Source: Anas platyrhynchos (taxonomy: Eukaryota > Chordata > Aves > Anseriformes > Anatidae). From it: DNA of 64,000 bases. Of this stretch, positions 1 through 12,309 are shown in pieces. The DNA is taken from positions 23,805,001-23,869,000 of the forward strand of contig NC_092589.1 of NCBI RefSeq assembly GCF_047663525.1. The letters run 5' to 3'. The position numbers were made by a program, and so were the translations under genes. Numbering within the stretch: the stretch's first letter is position 1; each line of letters starts with the position of its first letter. Below the pieces are notes generated by a model. It was not told the origin of the DNA and did no database searches. It saw nothing but the letters and a program-made list of their open reading frames with translations.

Positions 1-1554
1 AGGAGTACCCTAAAGAGCTGGGGGCTTGGCTGAGCAGGACACACAGCCATTTCAAGTGTTTGGGTGCCTGCACACACCTGGGTGTTTCTGAAAAGACAGA
101 AGGTAAGTAGGAGTGAGCTGTCAGTAGCTCCTTTTGCAGGGGCAGTTATACTGTACGTGAAACAAAATTAATCTTTCTGGCAGCAGAAGCCTACTGCTAG
201 CCATCACTGCATGAAACCTGCAGCCTACCCATGGGTGAGGATGGCATGCCCGTGAGATGCGAGCAGAAAGAAAATGTACCCTAGGAGCTGGGCCAAGCTA
301 GATGAGCTGCCTGGACATCTATGTACTTTAATCCGTGCAGCACATAATCACACAGGTAGAAGAAACTGCAGTGTACTTGGGTCAAAATCACTACTGTGAA
401 GACCGTATTAACTTATCCATAACTGTTGTGGAAGTTTAGTGGAAGATTGAGCTGAGGTTTACCTTGTGTGCCAGGAGAGTGTTCCTGGCGTAAACTTGTT
501 TTGCATTGTGCTGCCAGTGGATTTTTGTGCACCATGGACTTTGCTTCCATTATAAATCTTTAACCTCTCCTAGTGTATAGCTCAGTGTCTTAGGCTTGAG
601 CTTTGCTTGTTGGATTAGTTGCTTGTTGCTAGTTCTCACTGGGGTGAGGTCTTGCCAGCAGCCTTATGCAAAGCTGACATATATCCTTTTGTTGTTATTC
701 TTAACATAGATTAGTGTGGTGTGGAAAAAAAAAAAAAAATACCCCACACCTTCCAGAGACTTTTCAGGGGATGGCTAGTTTTTGGGGAAGCGTCTTGCTG
801 AGAACAAGGACTGAAATTTACACTGCTGTTTGTGCTCTGCCTCATGTGCTGACAGGCTGATCCTCAAGTGGTCTAGATGTAGTGTGTGATTTGCTTTGGT
901 TGGATTTTTTTTGAGGAATGTGTGAGCACCAGGTTTTAACATCCTGTTTTGCAGCCTCAGCAATAAGGTGTTCATTGCTGCTTTATAGTAAAAAAAATAA
1001 TTACAGCACATGCAAATTTATTAATCGGTGTCAGAATGTAAGCTGAAGCGGTCTGTTAGGCAGCAGAGTTTCACTCAGCTCTGGGTAAATTTTTACGGCA
1101 CTAAAATTTGAACAAAAGCTTCCTTAACAGTCAGGGACATCAGCAAGTGCTAATTACAGTGACTAACCTCACCACAGTGTTCATTTTTGCAAATTAATTA
1201 CATTTCAGTTGATTTCTGGGCCGAGATCTTTTGTTGTTAGTCACACACAAATACAAGAATAGACCTTTTTTTTTAAGCTCTGAGCACCTAGTCTGTTCAT
1301 GGCTCATTCTTTCACCAAGTGTTGCTGTCTGGCCATGTCCACGCTACTTAGCTTCCAAAACAAGTTGCCACAAGATTGCACGCTGGAAATGATCCTTGTT
1401 CCAAATCCAGAAACCAGCTTCTGCCTCACTAATTCAGGCAGTTTGTTAAATGTGTCTAGCTTATACTATTAAAATGGGATGCTTACTTTTAAATAATAAG
1501 CATGCTTGAGTCTTTGGTTTTACAACTAGATTGCTGATATGTCTTATCCTTCAG
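1..1554. other. mARC intron (3' part of an intron that begins outside the window)
   Basis: No exon of the N-terminal half of mARC is recognisable here. The sequence is AT-rich, with an A run at 725-739 and a T run at 1266-1274. It ends in the acceptor before 1555. No other gene or mobile element is recognised. Confidence 0.7.
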
Positions 1555-1717
1555 GTTGTTTGGACTGGATATTCAAGGCAGGGACTGTGGAGATGAAGTG
1601 GCTCGGTGGATCACCACTTTCCTGAATTCGGAGCCTTACCGACTGGTGCACTTTGAGCCTTCCATGGTGCCAAGAAAGTCAAAGGATGTAATAGACCTTT
1701 TCCGAACCACAGATGAG
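1555..1717 (+). CDS. MTARC1: mARC coding exon (first one in the window)
   Basis: The acceptor is ...ATCCTTCAG and the donor is GAG|GTAAAT. The exon has one leading base that completes a codon begun in the previous exon, followed by 54 codons running from [12 protein letters not shown] to LFRTTDE. The open frame continues past the donor to 1804, but that tail is intron read-through. Confidence 0.95.
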
Positions 1718-4700
1718 GTAAATGAATGTTCTTGTTCTCAGAATTACTTTCTTCTCATTGTTTCCTTCCCCAGCCACCAAATCCGCACATTCAGTTGTTT
1801 GTGATGAGCCCATTTTAGCAAGGTTTATATCATGTACTTAAACCATGTGAATGTTTTCCTTTTTTATGATGAAATTACTTGCTTTAATTTTACCTTAGAT
1901 TTGTTCTAAGCTGTTGACCACTCACAGCTAGAGTTTGACACCAACATTTAAAGAAGAGCTGCAGATTTAAATACCATTCCTTTTGTGACTCAGAGAATGG
2001 AAGAAAATTATGTTTTTAAAGGTGTTTTGGAGTTATAACCTGTATTGTATAGAAAACTTCCATTTAGTATCCCTTGTGAGATCTAGGAGTTTACTGATAT
2101 ACGTTGTATTACCTCATAGTTTATTTAAAGGGACAACATTCAACCCCGGTGTCTATAGTTACAGTCCTAGGAATTACCATCCAGAAAGGGTTCCAGAGGT
2201 TTCATCTCCATCTTTCTGTGGTAAGAAGGTTGAAGATGTGATATTAGATAACGATAACATAGGAAGGGAGTTACCATGCTCAGATGTCTGTATCATCGGA
2301 GCTACTGATGTCCTTGTCTGAACACAGCTCCTGTATGAGGATGGAGTGAATTCTCCCTGATGAGTGCATACTTTTTAAGGAAGTACAATTTGTGAATGCC
2401 TTACATTATTCTCGTGATGTTTTTATCTATAGGACATTGGTGTAGTGCTTGTTGTTGCACAAAGAAGAAAAAGTATATAATCTGTTCTGGATTCTCATGC
2501 ATATGCATTTATCATGTAACTGAGACGGGTACAGAAGACTAATGGTTTCAGCATATGGTGTGTCAGATTAAGAGGGGTGGCATTCAGGAATCCTAGCATG
2601 AAGAATAGAAGAAGCAGAGAAGAATTCAGTTAGGCAATTATAGTCGACCATGTAAGTTTAGCAGATCCATAAACAAATCGGTATCCTTCAAAGCTTGCCA
2701 CAGCATGCTGTACTGATATATTTAGCTCTGTCTGTAACACCTAGCATAAATGTCTGGGGTGTGCATACAATATCAGTTTGTAAGAAGTTGCAGCAGCTTA
2801 TATAATTTCAGCTTCATTCTATAAACAGAAGTTTAATTTTACAGTTTGAGCAAAGAAAAGTGGTGGCAGTTACTGAAATAGGAAAGGGCAAGTGTTTTAC
2901 TTGCTAACATCCTTCCATCAAAATTAAAATCTGAATGCAGCAGCCTAACACTGCCAGGCTAATATGTGGTCACCGGTTCCAACATATCAATCCTTTTGCT
3001 GTTCAGTAGTTCTGCCAACTTCACACCCATGTTCTTACAGCAGCCTTACATTTTTTGGTGTTTGTTTATGTAGGTTGCCTATCCTGACTGTAGCCCGGTC
3101 TTGATCATCTCAGAAGCTTCACTGGACGACTTAAATACCAGACTGGAGAAGAAAGTTAAGATACAGAACTTCAGACCGAATATTTTTGTGACAGGTTGCA
3201 ATGCGTTTGAGGAGGTAAAATAACTCTTAAATGTCTTTTTGAAGGTGTGGGTGTGTGTTTTTTTTTTTTTTTTTTTTTAACGGTTTCCGTGGGGGATGTT
3301 GCCAACAAGGATGAGGAAAGCTGCTGTTTGGTGATATACAGCTGGATTCCAGAGAGATACTTCTGCTCACTTGCATGCGAAGCACAGAGGGAGGAAACAG
3401 GTCTATGAATACTTAATTAGTTTAGCAAAGGAAGAAATAAGTGGCAGACTGCTAATGAAAGCTCACTTTCAAGTGTGAAGTAAGGAAAGCTATGCATGCT
3501 GTCATTAATCAGATTAAAGATACAAATGAACAGTTAGTAAATTGTGAGTGTGATGTCCGATAGTCTTTGGCACAAGAGTAAAACCGACCATTGTGATTCT
3601 GCAGCACCAACACTACACCTCTGACTATATTCTGGTAGTTCAAAAAGCCCCATCTGTGAAGGTATCTGGTGATAAAGTGAACAGATGACAATGGCATTTA
3701 GGTGTTTTGACATCATGTTCCCTTTTTCCAAAGAGCTTGCTCTGGGTAGATCTGGTAATTCCCCAATCTGTGAAGTTCCTAAAAATGAAAATGGGTCTCC
3801 CAAGAAGGGTTGCAATGTTAAGCTTGTGCAGAGAAGTGAAAACTTAATTTCACTAAAAAATTTCTTACTGCTGAAGTAGTGACTTGCAGAGGTCACAGAT
3901 CAGATTATCACATGCACAGTTTCAATAAACTTGCTTTAAGTTCAGGCAAGTGCATGCTGCAGAATGGGATTTGTTACCTACATATCTTTCTTTCCAGATG
4001 TAATTACTGGTGGGTCATGGATTGGATGAATGTCGGGACAACATTGTATGTAGATTTTCATTAAAATTGTCCCATAATATAACTGCACTTACTTGAAGGT
4101 GCAAGTGAAGGTGACCATTTGGAATGGTACAGCCTCTTTAAGAATGACTGTGCCACTCCTAGAAGAATGGTTGTATGTGCATGTGTCTAATCTGTGCTTA
4201 ATATTTTCTTTCCCTCAGGACACGTGGGAGGAAATTCTTATTGGCAGTGTGGAAATGAAGGGGACAGTGTGCTGTGCAAGGTAAATATTTGAGACCGTTA
4301 CTTTATATAGGTGGACAGAGATTTATAATCAGAAGCTGTTACTGATGTGGTGCTGTTTGTAATTGCAGGTGTATTTTAACAACTGTTAACCCAGACACTG
4401 GGGTCCTGGACAGGAAGGAGCCCCTGGAAACATTGAAAAGGTTGTAAAAATACCAGTGTGTCTCAGGCTGTGGGATTGGATTTAGGTTAGATCCAACAGA
4501 TGCTGGGCTGATGTTTTAAAAGTGCTTTGAAGTATGTGCAGGATGTAATAATGCAGTGTAAAGTTATGTGTGTATTGGCTTCTGTTCTACTTTATGCAAT
4601 TCTATATAGTAAGAAAATTCAGGAAGTTCTCTCTTCTTACTTGCAAACTTTACATTCTCTGCCTCTTTCATCAGTACTAGTGAGAATGCTTGGCGTAACA

Positions 4701-5092
4701 GAAATTTAAGGTATTTAAAGGTCTAACTTAGCAACTTCAGCATTTCTTTTTAAAATATCTTCTGTATGTGTATTATATACGTGGACCCGTGAATTCAATC
4801 AGGTTCTTTCTCTCTATTTGAACTGCTTAGTTCTCTATAATTATAGTATTTATTTAGTTTGTAGTGTAATATGGTGACTGTTCATATGTCCTCACTCTCA
4901 CCACTGATACCTTGATATTTAGGATTTGCTACCATTGATTCTAAAAAAGTATTCTCTCTCTGCAGTTACCGCTTATGTGATCCATCTGAGCGACACATTT
5001 ACAAATCCAGCCCTCTCTTTGGAAGATACTTTGCTGTTGACAAAACTGGAACAATTCAAGTTGGAGACCCTGTGTACAAGATGGTCCAGTAG
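1555..5092 (+). CDS. MTARC1: Mitochondrial amidoxime-reducing component (mARC), last five coding exons (5'-partial gene)
   Basis: Five exons (1555-1717, 3074-3214, 4219-4280, 4369-4440, 4966-5092) join in compatible phases with AG/GT borders. They encode about 188 C-terminal residues ending at TAG 5090-5092. The product matches my knowledge of human mARC1 (about 337 residues) from roughly residue 150 to the end. Landmarks are [48 protein letters not shown] and GDPVY. The family comprises molybdenum-cofactor enzymes of the outer mitochondrial membrane that reduce N-hydroxylated compounds with cytochrome b5 and its reductase. The visible part is the MOSC domain. The Cys codon at 3197-3199 (in NIFVTGC) aligns with the molybdenum-ligand Cys of human mARC1 (Cys273), so the enzyme looks active. 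The N-terminal anchor and MOSC_N part lie before base 1. MTARC1 rather than MTARC2 is inferred from adjacency to HLX; the bird may have only one family member. Confidence 0.95.
1718..3073. other. mARC intron
   Basis: Lies between two confirmed exons. I see no repeat family and no conserved coding signal; open frames in it have no family resemblance. Confidence 0.85.
3074..3214 (+). CDS. MTARC1: mARC coding exon with the molybdenum-ligand cysteine
   Basis: The exon is exactly 47 codons in phase 0 on both sides. The acceptor is TTTATGTAG and the donor is GAGGAG|GTAAAA. It encodes [23 protein letters not shown] and [16 protein letters not shown]. The Cys at 3197-3199 aligns with the residue that binds molybdenum in human mARC1. 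Confidence 0.95.
3215..4218. other. mARC intron with a T21 tract
   Basis: Lies between confirmed exons. A run of about 21 T occupies 3258-3278 and is a likely site of length variation or assembly error. Nothing else is recognised. Confidence 0.85.
4219..4280 (+). CDS. MTARC1: mARC coding exon (short)
   Basis: This 62-nt exon follows the pyrimidine-rich acceptor TTTCTTTCCCTCAG and ends at a GTAAAT donor. It encodes [15 protein letters not shown] and then CCA, and the last two bases start the Arg codon that is completed in the next exon. The following intron is only 88 bp. Confidence 0.93.
4369..4440 (+). CDS. MTARC1: mARC coding exon ([12 protein letters not shown])
   Basis: The exon opens after AATTGCAG and encodes [11 protein letters not shown] followed by KEPLETLK, the conserved C-terminal MOSC segment. 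The donor is AAAAG|GTTGTA, which is weaker than the usual GTRAGT. Exon end and phase are nevertheless fixed by the perfect family match on both sides (LKS-YR). Confidence 0.93.
4441..4965. other. mARC last intron
   Basis: AT-rich intron of 525 bp, starting with a non-consensus GTTGTA donor and ending in a pyrimidine-rich acceptor. No repeat is recognised. Confidence 0.85.
4966..5092 (+). CDS. MTARC1: mARC terminal coding exon and stop
   Basis: The acceptor is CTCTCTCTGCAG. The first base completes the Ser codon split by the intron. Then come 41 codons from [10 protein letters not shown] to GDPVYKMVQ, and TAG at 5090-5092. The ending corresponds to the natural C-terminus of human mARC1 (GDPVY plus four residues), so the protein is not truncated. 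Confidence 0.95.
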
Positions 5093-6062
5093 TGAGGGAT
5101 GTTTTTATCAGAAGATGACTTTTCACTTCAACATATTTTTCTTTTTCTTTGTGAACAGTCACTGACATAACTTTTTCTTATCTCTTGCAATATTTTTAAT
5201 ACTATGTTCCTTTGTAAGGTGCGGGAGGTCTTTGAGGCTATGAGCTGTCAGTCACTTCAGATCATTATCATCTAGTAGCACACATGTAGCAAACAAATCT
5301 TTATTTTTTCTGCAGGATGTGTTAGAGGAGAGTCTAATCCAAGACAGACTTGACAGCACTACTTTATTACACCTCATAAAATTTTGTGTCAAGCTTGATG
5401 TCAGAATCCAAAGTTACTTACAAGGGCTTTGCATCATGTATTAGATACATTCAGTGCCTATAAAGAACCACAAAAACAGTCATTGCAAGCATAAAATGCA
5501 TATGTTGATCATGGAGCTCCCGCGTTACTTATTCTGCAGTCGTTTCCAGAAGATTGCTTTTGTCTTTTGAGATTGGAGCAATATCAGAAGGAGAAGCTTT
5601 GTGAGCTGACTGAACGCTCCTCTGGTCTATAGGTGGGAAAACTGTAAGACTATAGGCTCATTTATTTTATGACTTGTGCTTGAAAGAATTTGAATGATTT
5701 TTTTTTTCTCCTGTGAAGCATACTGTATCGGCTCAGCTGTAAAGTAGTGATTTGTTTGACTAAGTGAATCTCTTTCTATAGAAAGTTAGGCTGCTTCTGC
5801 AAGATTTAGACCAAAGGGATCTGGATGTGTAGAGAAGTAAAGCTTTATACATCAGGGGAGAGGAAAAAAATAGATTTTCAGTGCCAGATAGCACTGAGCA
5901 GACATTTGGGAAGCTGCAGTTTTAGACGGAGTGTGTTAACATTATGCATAATGCATTTGGATTTCTCCCTCCCTGTTCTAACCAAATGTCAAATAATTAT
6001 GTTTTTTACTATATTTTATATTGCATAAAACAAATAGGGGTTGGTGGGAAGAAATTAATAAA
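5093..6062 (+). other. MTARC1: Probable mARC 3' UTR, extent uncertain
   Basis: The sequence after the stop is AT-rich and uninterrupted. The first canonical AATAAA I see is at 6057-6062; CATAAA variants occur earlier. The true cleavage site cannot be fixed from sequence alone. Confidence 0.4.
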
Positions 6063-6099
6063 AGAAATAGGGGTTGGTAGAGGGAAGAAATTAGTAGGG
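6032..6099. repeat. 33-bp tandem duplication
   Basis: Two adjacent copies, each starting AAATAGGGGTTGGT and containing GGGAAGAAATTA, lie at 6032-6064 and 6065-6099. The second copy carries an extra two bases. The AATAAA at 6057-6062 lies in the first copy, while the second has TTAGTAGG at that place. Confidence 0.8.
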
Positions 6100-8431
6100 T
6101 GATGGCAGTAGGATCTTTTCTTTAAATATAATTATGAAGAAAACAAAATCCAAGCCTGCCATTTTTCAAATGCTTGGCTCCCTGTTGCTTTGTTATGGGT
6201 TGCTAGGTCTAGAAAGATTGTTGAACTAGCAAAAAAGAGGAATTTAATTGAGTGTGAAGGACAAATAATGACCTAATTTGGTGTTTAGAATCTTTGTTTT
6301 GTACTGTGAATATGAAATGGGAATTTTGCTGCATGTTTACAGCTCAGACCTGTAAAATGAAAAGCTCTCGTGCCTTTGAGCAAATTCAGATGGGTGTATG
6401 TGGTAAAAACATGAAGCAAGCATATGGGGAAGGTAGTTTTCTATTATTCGTGAACTCAGAGTTGCTCCAAATAGCCTTTTATTAGCAGTGGACATACAAG
6501 TGCCCAGCTAGGTCTACATGTTGCATACTTGTGCGTTATTATGCCTAATGCAGCAGCTAGTGGGAGAAGCGAGAGAACAAGCATCGTCTTATAAAAGGAA
6601 AGTAATCCTGAGGTTCATTTGAAAAAAGCATATACTGAAAATCATGAATATCAGAGGCTGAAACATTGTGGAATTCCTAATAATATTAATCAAAGACAGC
6701 CTGCTGGCCTGCCAAAGCAATTAGTTAAGACTGTGTCTTTTTCATTAAGTCAAAGAAGTGGAAGGAACAAGAGCTGAATATAGCCTCTAGCCAAGTGTAC
6801 TTCTTCGTCCTGGTTCTATCATCACTTTAGGAGTTACGTAATGCATTGTGTGGTATAGATTGCATTGCATCTTGTTGATTGGACTTTGATTGTTCACTGA
6901 TTGGACTACTTTTCAAATGGGGCTGTCTTTTCAATGAGAAACTGCATCTGTGTTCCTATTAGGAAAATGCCATAGATCTAAAACCCCGATTCACCCTGTA
7001 AAAGGCCCTTAGAAGAATTTAGAATCCTAAACCACGTATGCGTCTGAGTATAACAGATTTGACAATTGACACTGAAATCAATTATGTGATGAAAGAGGGA
7101 CATAGATGGGAGCTGGAGAGGGTACCTAATTAACATTGCAATATAAACATCCTCATATGAATGTTGTACTGTTGTAACTTTAGAAATTGCATTTGATTTC
7201 GCTAAAGCCATTTAGAAATTTGAAAAACATGTAAATCATAAAACTATTTTTTTAAATTGTGCACTTAAAGATGTTTGATTATTTTTTAACTGTAGAGAAA
7301 AAAACACAAGTATAAACTTCTGTTGAATTGTAACCATTGTAAGGTGTGAAATTTGTGAATGTTTTTTCTGTGTTTTCCTTTTTCATATTTTACTTCTGGT
7401 GCTGTTTACCGGATCTCATACATAATTGTTTTTTCTTTCAATCTTTATTTTTTTAATCTTACTGCAAAGTTCAAGAAAATACCCAGTTAATCAGAGGAAG
7501 CCACCCCCATGCATAAGAAAGCAGAACCATGAGATGTGAGTAGTCAGCAGGCTCAGCTTCACAACCCTATGATTTTAGATGATGGAAAAGATGTTTACAG
7601 ACCATCATCTTTTCTCCACAGACATACAAAAACAGGGCCAATTCATTTGAAAGCAGGAAAGTAGTATACTCAAGTCAAGAGATGTGAAATAGGAAATATG
7701 CCTGAAGCATGAAGTCAAATCCTGGTTTACAACATTTTTTGGGCTAGTGTAATTCTTGCAGAAAACTGAGATTGGAGAACATTCCTTGCAGGCAGAAATT
7801 TCGTGGTTGCTTAGGGTTCGATTTGAGTACATCTTAAGTTAAAACTTGACCAGGAAAAGAGAAAGAACTCTATTTCTGCATCTTAAGGAGGGAAAAAAAG
7901 GTCCTTTAAAGGCATTGCTCCAGTTCCCTATAGGAAGAAAAGAGGTTCCTGGCTTTTGCGACTCTTAAGTAGCAAAGGTTTTAAAAAGGATTGCCAGAAA
8001 GCATTCATTCCCTATCTTTTCTAGCACCTTAAATTGTCTTATTCTCACTTGGAGATCTGTAAGAAGTTCCCTGTACTAGGCGGCTGCAGGGCTGAAGACT
8101 AACTTCAGACTTAGCTAAATGAATTTTCTCCTACCTGTTCAGATATAGACTCAATGAAGGCTGTGGCATGTCTTTGTAAAGAGCTGGGGTAGGAATCAAA
8201 TTTTTCTGACTATGTAAGGCTAGAGCATCTCCGTTTGCTTTTGGACCATATGCGTTAGGCTCCTAGCTGACTGAAATCTCGCTTTTCCTACAGCATTGCA
8301 GAGCAGTGCTGGTACTGTGCTTCATCAAAGCACTAACCTTCATAGCCTCTTTGCTGTTGAACTCCAAAAACAATAGCTCCATTTATTATTGATTGAGGTA
8401 ACGTCTTCCAAAGCTTCTGAAGGATGATGCG
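6100..8431. other. Intergenic AT-rich DNA
   Basis: I see no gene, RNA gene or recognisable mobile element. Short open frames here lack codon bias or family similarity. Confidence 0.6.
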
Positions 8432-8961
8432 TGTTGTGGTTTAACCCAGCTGGCAGCTAAACACCACACAGCCGCTCTCTCTCTTCAGTCCCTGTCCATG
8501 CAGCAGGATGGGGGGAGGAATCGAAAAAGAACAGTGAAACTCACGGGTTGAGATAAAAAAAGAGTTTAATAGGACAGAAAAGAAAGGGAAAATAATGGTA
8601 ATAAAGGATGATACAAAACAAGTGATGAATACCACAATTGCTAACCACTTGGCCAGTCCCCAAAAAGCAACTGCCCTTCGCTCCCATATTAATTGTTCAG
8701 CATGATATCATATGGTATGGAATACCCCTTGGGCCAGTTGGGGTCAGGTGTCCTGATTCTGTCCCCTCACAGCTCCTTGTGCACCCCTGGTCTCTCTGAC
8801 CAGGGCAGTATGAGAAGCTCAAAAGCCTTTGACTTAGTGTAAGCACTGCTCTGTAACAACTAAAACACTGGTGTGTTAGCAACGTTATTTTTCTCCTAAA
8901 CACAAAACACAGCACCATTCCAGCCACTCCAAAGAAAAGTATCTCAGCTGAAACCAGGATA
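8432..8961 (+). mobile_element. Solo LTR of an avian ERVL-like endogenous retrovirus
   Basis: The block starts TGTTGTGGTTTAACCC and continues with AGCTAAACACCACACAGCC. Its right part reads like the known avian LTR family: GGAATACCCCTTGGGCCAG, GGGCAGTATGAGAAGCT and TTAGTGTAAGCACTGCT, ending GCTGAAACCAGGATA. About 530 bp are present, with no internal viral sequence on either side, so this is a solo LTR left by LTR-LTR recombination. Flanking 5-mers (ATGCG and ACGCT) are not a clean target duplication, which suggests an old insertion. Family assignment is from memory of bird repeats. Confidence 0.8.
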
Positions 8962-9834
8962 ACGCTTCAGTCACAGCGAGCACAATTATACGGACTGACT
9001 CATGGATAGTTATTTTTGACAGACCTCCCTCTCCTGCCTTGGCATAAATCAAAAGTGATGGCTGAATCTCTTAACTTCATTTTACCAAGATTTCACTCAT
9101 AGAAGTGTAGGGCTGAATTAAAATCAGCTGGGTCACAAAGTATATTTTTCTCTGTCAGAAACAAAGCAATAGGTATTAAATTCAGACTCGGGGAATGCGT
9201 GCTTCATCTGTGTCCACGTACCACTGGGCACTGCCCACTATGCTATGAAAACTTCAGGTTTGTAGTAAACGATCAAAGGCCACAATGAAAAAGATCATGG
9301 GAGAGATCAAGAGTGCCAACAGCATCCTTGATCACTTCAAAGGTAAAGGTGGAGCTCCTGATCTGGTCCCAGAATAGGAATCTTTCACTGTGATTACACT
9401 TGTGTGGTTTGGTGGTCAATATTAACTCCATGCTCCTTGGACAGAGCAGAGTAAGGCAGAGCAGAATATCACTTTAATTCCAATTAGCTCAAGTGACAGG
9501 AGACATGAACTTTCTCTCAGCTCTCCTTTATTCCTACATTTGTTTGATAGGCCTAAAGCTGTCAGACAATGGTTTACCACATCCCAAGCCACCCGGCCTT
9601 TAGCAGAACTTACTCTCCAGCTCATGCTGTCATGTTCAGAAATGTACCCTGGTGAGTCACAAACATACTAATGGGGTGGCGTGAGAGCTGCTATGTGAGA
9701 GCTACTCCTGGAAGAGTACCAGGAAGCCAGATAGGTCCATCAAGCTAAACTTCGCTGTAGAAAGTCTGGAAAAACATTTGATCCTTTCAGGCTTCTGAGA
9801 AAAGTATCTGCACAGCCCCAGAAGTGATTGAAGA
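8962..9834. other. Intergenic DNA between the solo LTR and a CR1 fragment
   Basis: No gene, RNA gene or repeat family is recognised in this stretch. Confidence 0.55.
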
Positions 9835-10097
9835 AGCTGCATTTACTGTCTCCAGCTGCACCAGAGGTCATTTAGGTTGGACATTACAAAAAAATTCATT
9901 CACAGGGAGGGTCAAGTACTGGAACAGGCTGCTCAGGGAGGTGGTGGAGTTCCCATCTCCAGAGGTGTTTAAGAGGTGTGCAGATATGGCACTAAGGGAC
10001 ATGGTTTAATGACGGGACTCAAAAGGTCAGGTTGATGGTAGGACCTGGTGATCTTGAAGATTTTTTCCAACGTAGATGGTTCTATGATTCTGTGATC
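9835..10097 (+). mobile_element. CR1 LINE 3' end, 5'-truncated, sense on +
   Basis: The order of motifs is that of the CR1 tail: TGGAACAGGCTGCTCAGGGA, GGTGGTGGAGTTCCCATC, GAGGTGTTTAAGAGG, CACTAAGGGACATGGTTTAA, GATCTTGAAGATTTTTTCCA, and the terminal TTCTATGATTCTGTGATCT. The block encodes a short remnant of the end of the reverse-transcriptase ORF. Divergence is moderate and 5' truncation is typical of CR1. Confidence 0.88.
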
Positions 10098-12309
10098 TCC
10101 CTCCTTGCGAAGGAACCCTTCATCTGCTAAACAAGGTGGCAATGCTGGCTGCGCCTTCAGGGAGTGCCTGTTCTGGGAGCAACTGTGTTTTGTTTGATTT
10201 ATTATGAAAAAGTTCCTAATGCCTCCAAGCAGTAGAAAAGCCTCATTGCTGATCAACAAGTTGAGACCTATCCTTAGTATATGTAATTATAACAGCCATA
10301 TACCAGCATCTTTGTACCAAAATTGTGCTTTCCTAAGAAGTTCTGAGCATCTTCTGCAGTCCTTGGGATACCAGTGCTTGTCTTGCATTCCTCTGACTGT
10401 CCCCCTCCACTGAACTTTCTACATAAATAAATATAGTTGATGCCAGCTACTTCTAAAGGGAAGAGACTATATTTAAAGCTATTTGCTACTATAATAATTT
10501 CTGCCCTCACTGGTCCCACTGGGATTGTTTGCCCTTTTTAAGTGCAGTACATTTGGATAAAGTATACATGTATGTCTCTGCCCTTTCTGAAGGGTCTTCT
10601 GACAGATGCTATTTAATATATCCTCCATAAATCCAAGTGGGAGAGGTCAGCGTATTTTAACCAGTCATCTAGAGGGATCTGTCAAAGTGGATTTGGAGCC
10701 AGATTAGAAGACATCAAGATGCATAAATTGGAAAGAGGGGTAAGCATGCCCAAAAGTGAGTCTGAATATAACTGCAGTTATACTAAGTGTGTTTATTCTA
10801 AATAAAAATAAAATAATAATAATAAAAGATTATATTGCAGTGTTTATAATAGGCCTCAGACAATGTTTTTGGATTTGTCTGGGGTTTACTTGCAAAGTGT
10901 CAATGTGTAGTCTACGTGATCTCCCATAAGTGACAAAATCAAAAAATTCTCCACAAAATGCATTTTTGAAAAAGCAATTCAATTACCCCCCATCTTTTTT
11001 TCTTTCTTCATCGGGGGTAATGTAATAGGGACATTGTATTTCCTTCACTCTTAAACCCTTGTTGTAGTCAGCTGTTTATACCGTGTGTGCCTACATATAT
11101 ACGTATGTATGCGTATTTAGCATTGCATGCACAAGCAATCAACTTTTATATCAAGATGGCATGGTTTGCATTTATAATCAGGTACTTTGTTTTTGTCAGG
11201 CTTGCCAGCCCCAAACAAATCTCAAGTTGGCAACATAATAATAATTTCTACTTTATTTCCATTCCTGATTGCTTACTTTTTCCCATGAGAAAATCCTTTT
11301 GAATGATGTTTAACTTGTGTAAGGACTGGAAGCTCCATTCCTGCAAAATGTGAAGGTTCCCTAGCTTGCTATTATTTGATTCTCACCACAACCTATTATA
11401 GATGCCTCCATGGATTATTTTTTTTTTAATCTTCCCTGGCAGATTTCCACTCAAAATGGAGTCATCACTTTTGGTCAGTCTCTGGGACTAAAAGTGTGCT
11501 GGTGTCAGTGAAATACAGCACAATGGTACATCTTGTCCCAGCCCTGTATGAAGTTGTTTCCTTGTGATAATTAGCTTTTGAAACTTTAGAACAAGTCTTT
11601 TATTTTTCTTTATTATATTTTTCTTGGCGTAATTTTCCCCTTAATTTGTTTCTCTGGCCTTAGTAACCAGAAAACATCTGGTGCAAAGGACCTTAAAGGA
11701 AGCTTTTTCTAAATGTCCAGCCTCAGACACACTAACGCATCCCTTAGTGCATCTGAGTATTCAGTCATCATTTTTGCAGGTTGAGCACATGCCTTGGACC
11801 TGTGGTGGCTCTCCATCCAGTTGCTTGTGTAGCTCCTGGGGCAGTGGGATGTCACGGGGACCCTCAGCCCTCCTGTGTGTCCCTTCTGCCCCAGCTGTGC
11901 TTCAGCTGCAGCTGCCTGAGCAGTCTGGGAGAGGAGCTGGAGATACAGTGCTGGTGCAGTTTTAGGCTGAGCATGCTAAAACAGCCAAACTTTTAGCATA
12001 TATTATCACTGTTAAGACACCTGTTTCTCAACAAAGGCCTTTGTGAAGCAAAGGGTGAGGCCATGGTCATAAATACAGCCCTGTCCTGAAATGCCAACCA
12101 CCAGCAGGTTTCCACCAGGCTCCTGCAGGGACCTCCCCTGGCATAACCTGAGACCACTGAATTTCATTGTTACAGGCTGTGGTCCAGGAGATCATTAACA
12201 GATGGGAAAGTGCTACATGATGTACTCTTCAAGCAGACCTGTACACGCAGCAGCCTTGTATGTGGGTAGCCATTTGTCCAGGTTCAGCATCAGTCGGGAA
12301 AACCATTGA
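10098..12309. other. Intergenic DNA
   Basis: Contains an A/T-rich simple stretch (AATAAAAATAAAATAATAAT) near 10800-10828. No gene is recognised. Confidence 0.55.

Noticed and set aside
1-1554. Upstream mARC exons or a first exon
   Set aside because: No MOSC_N or N-terminal anchor wording in frame with a donor; the sequence reads as intron up to the acceptor before 1555.
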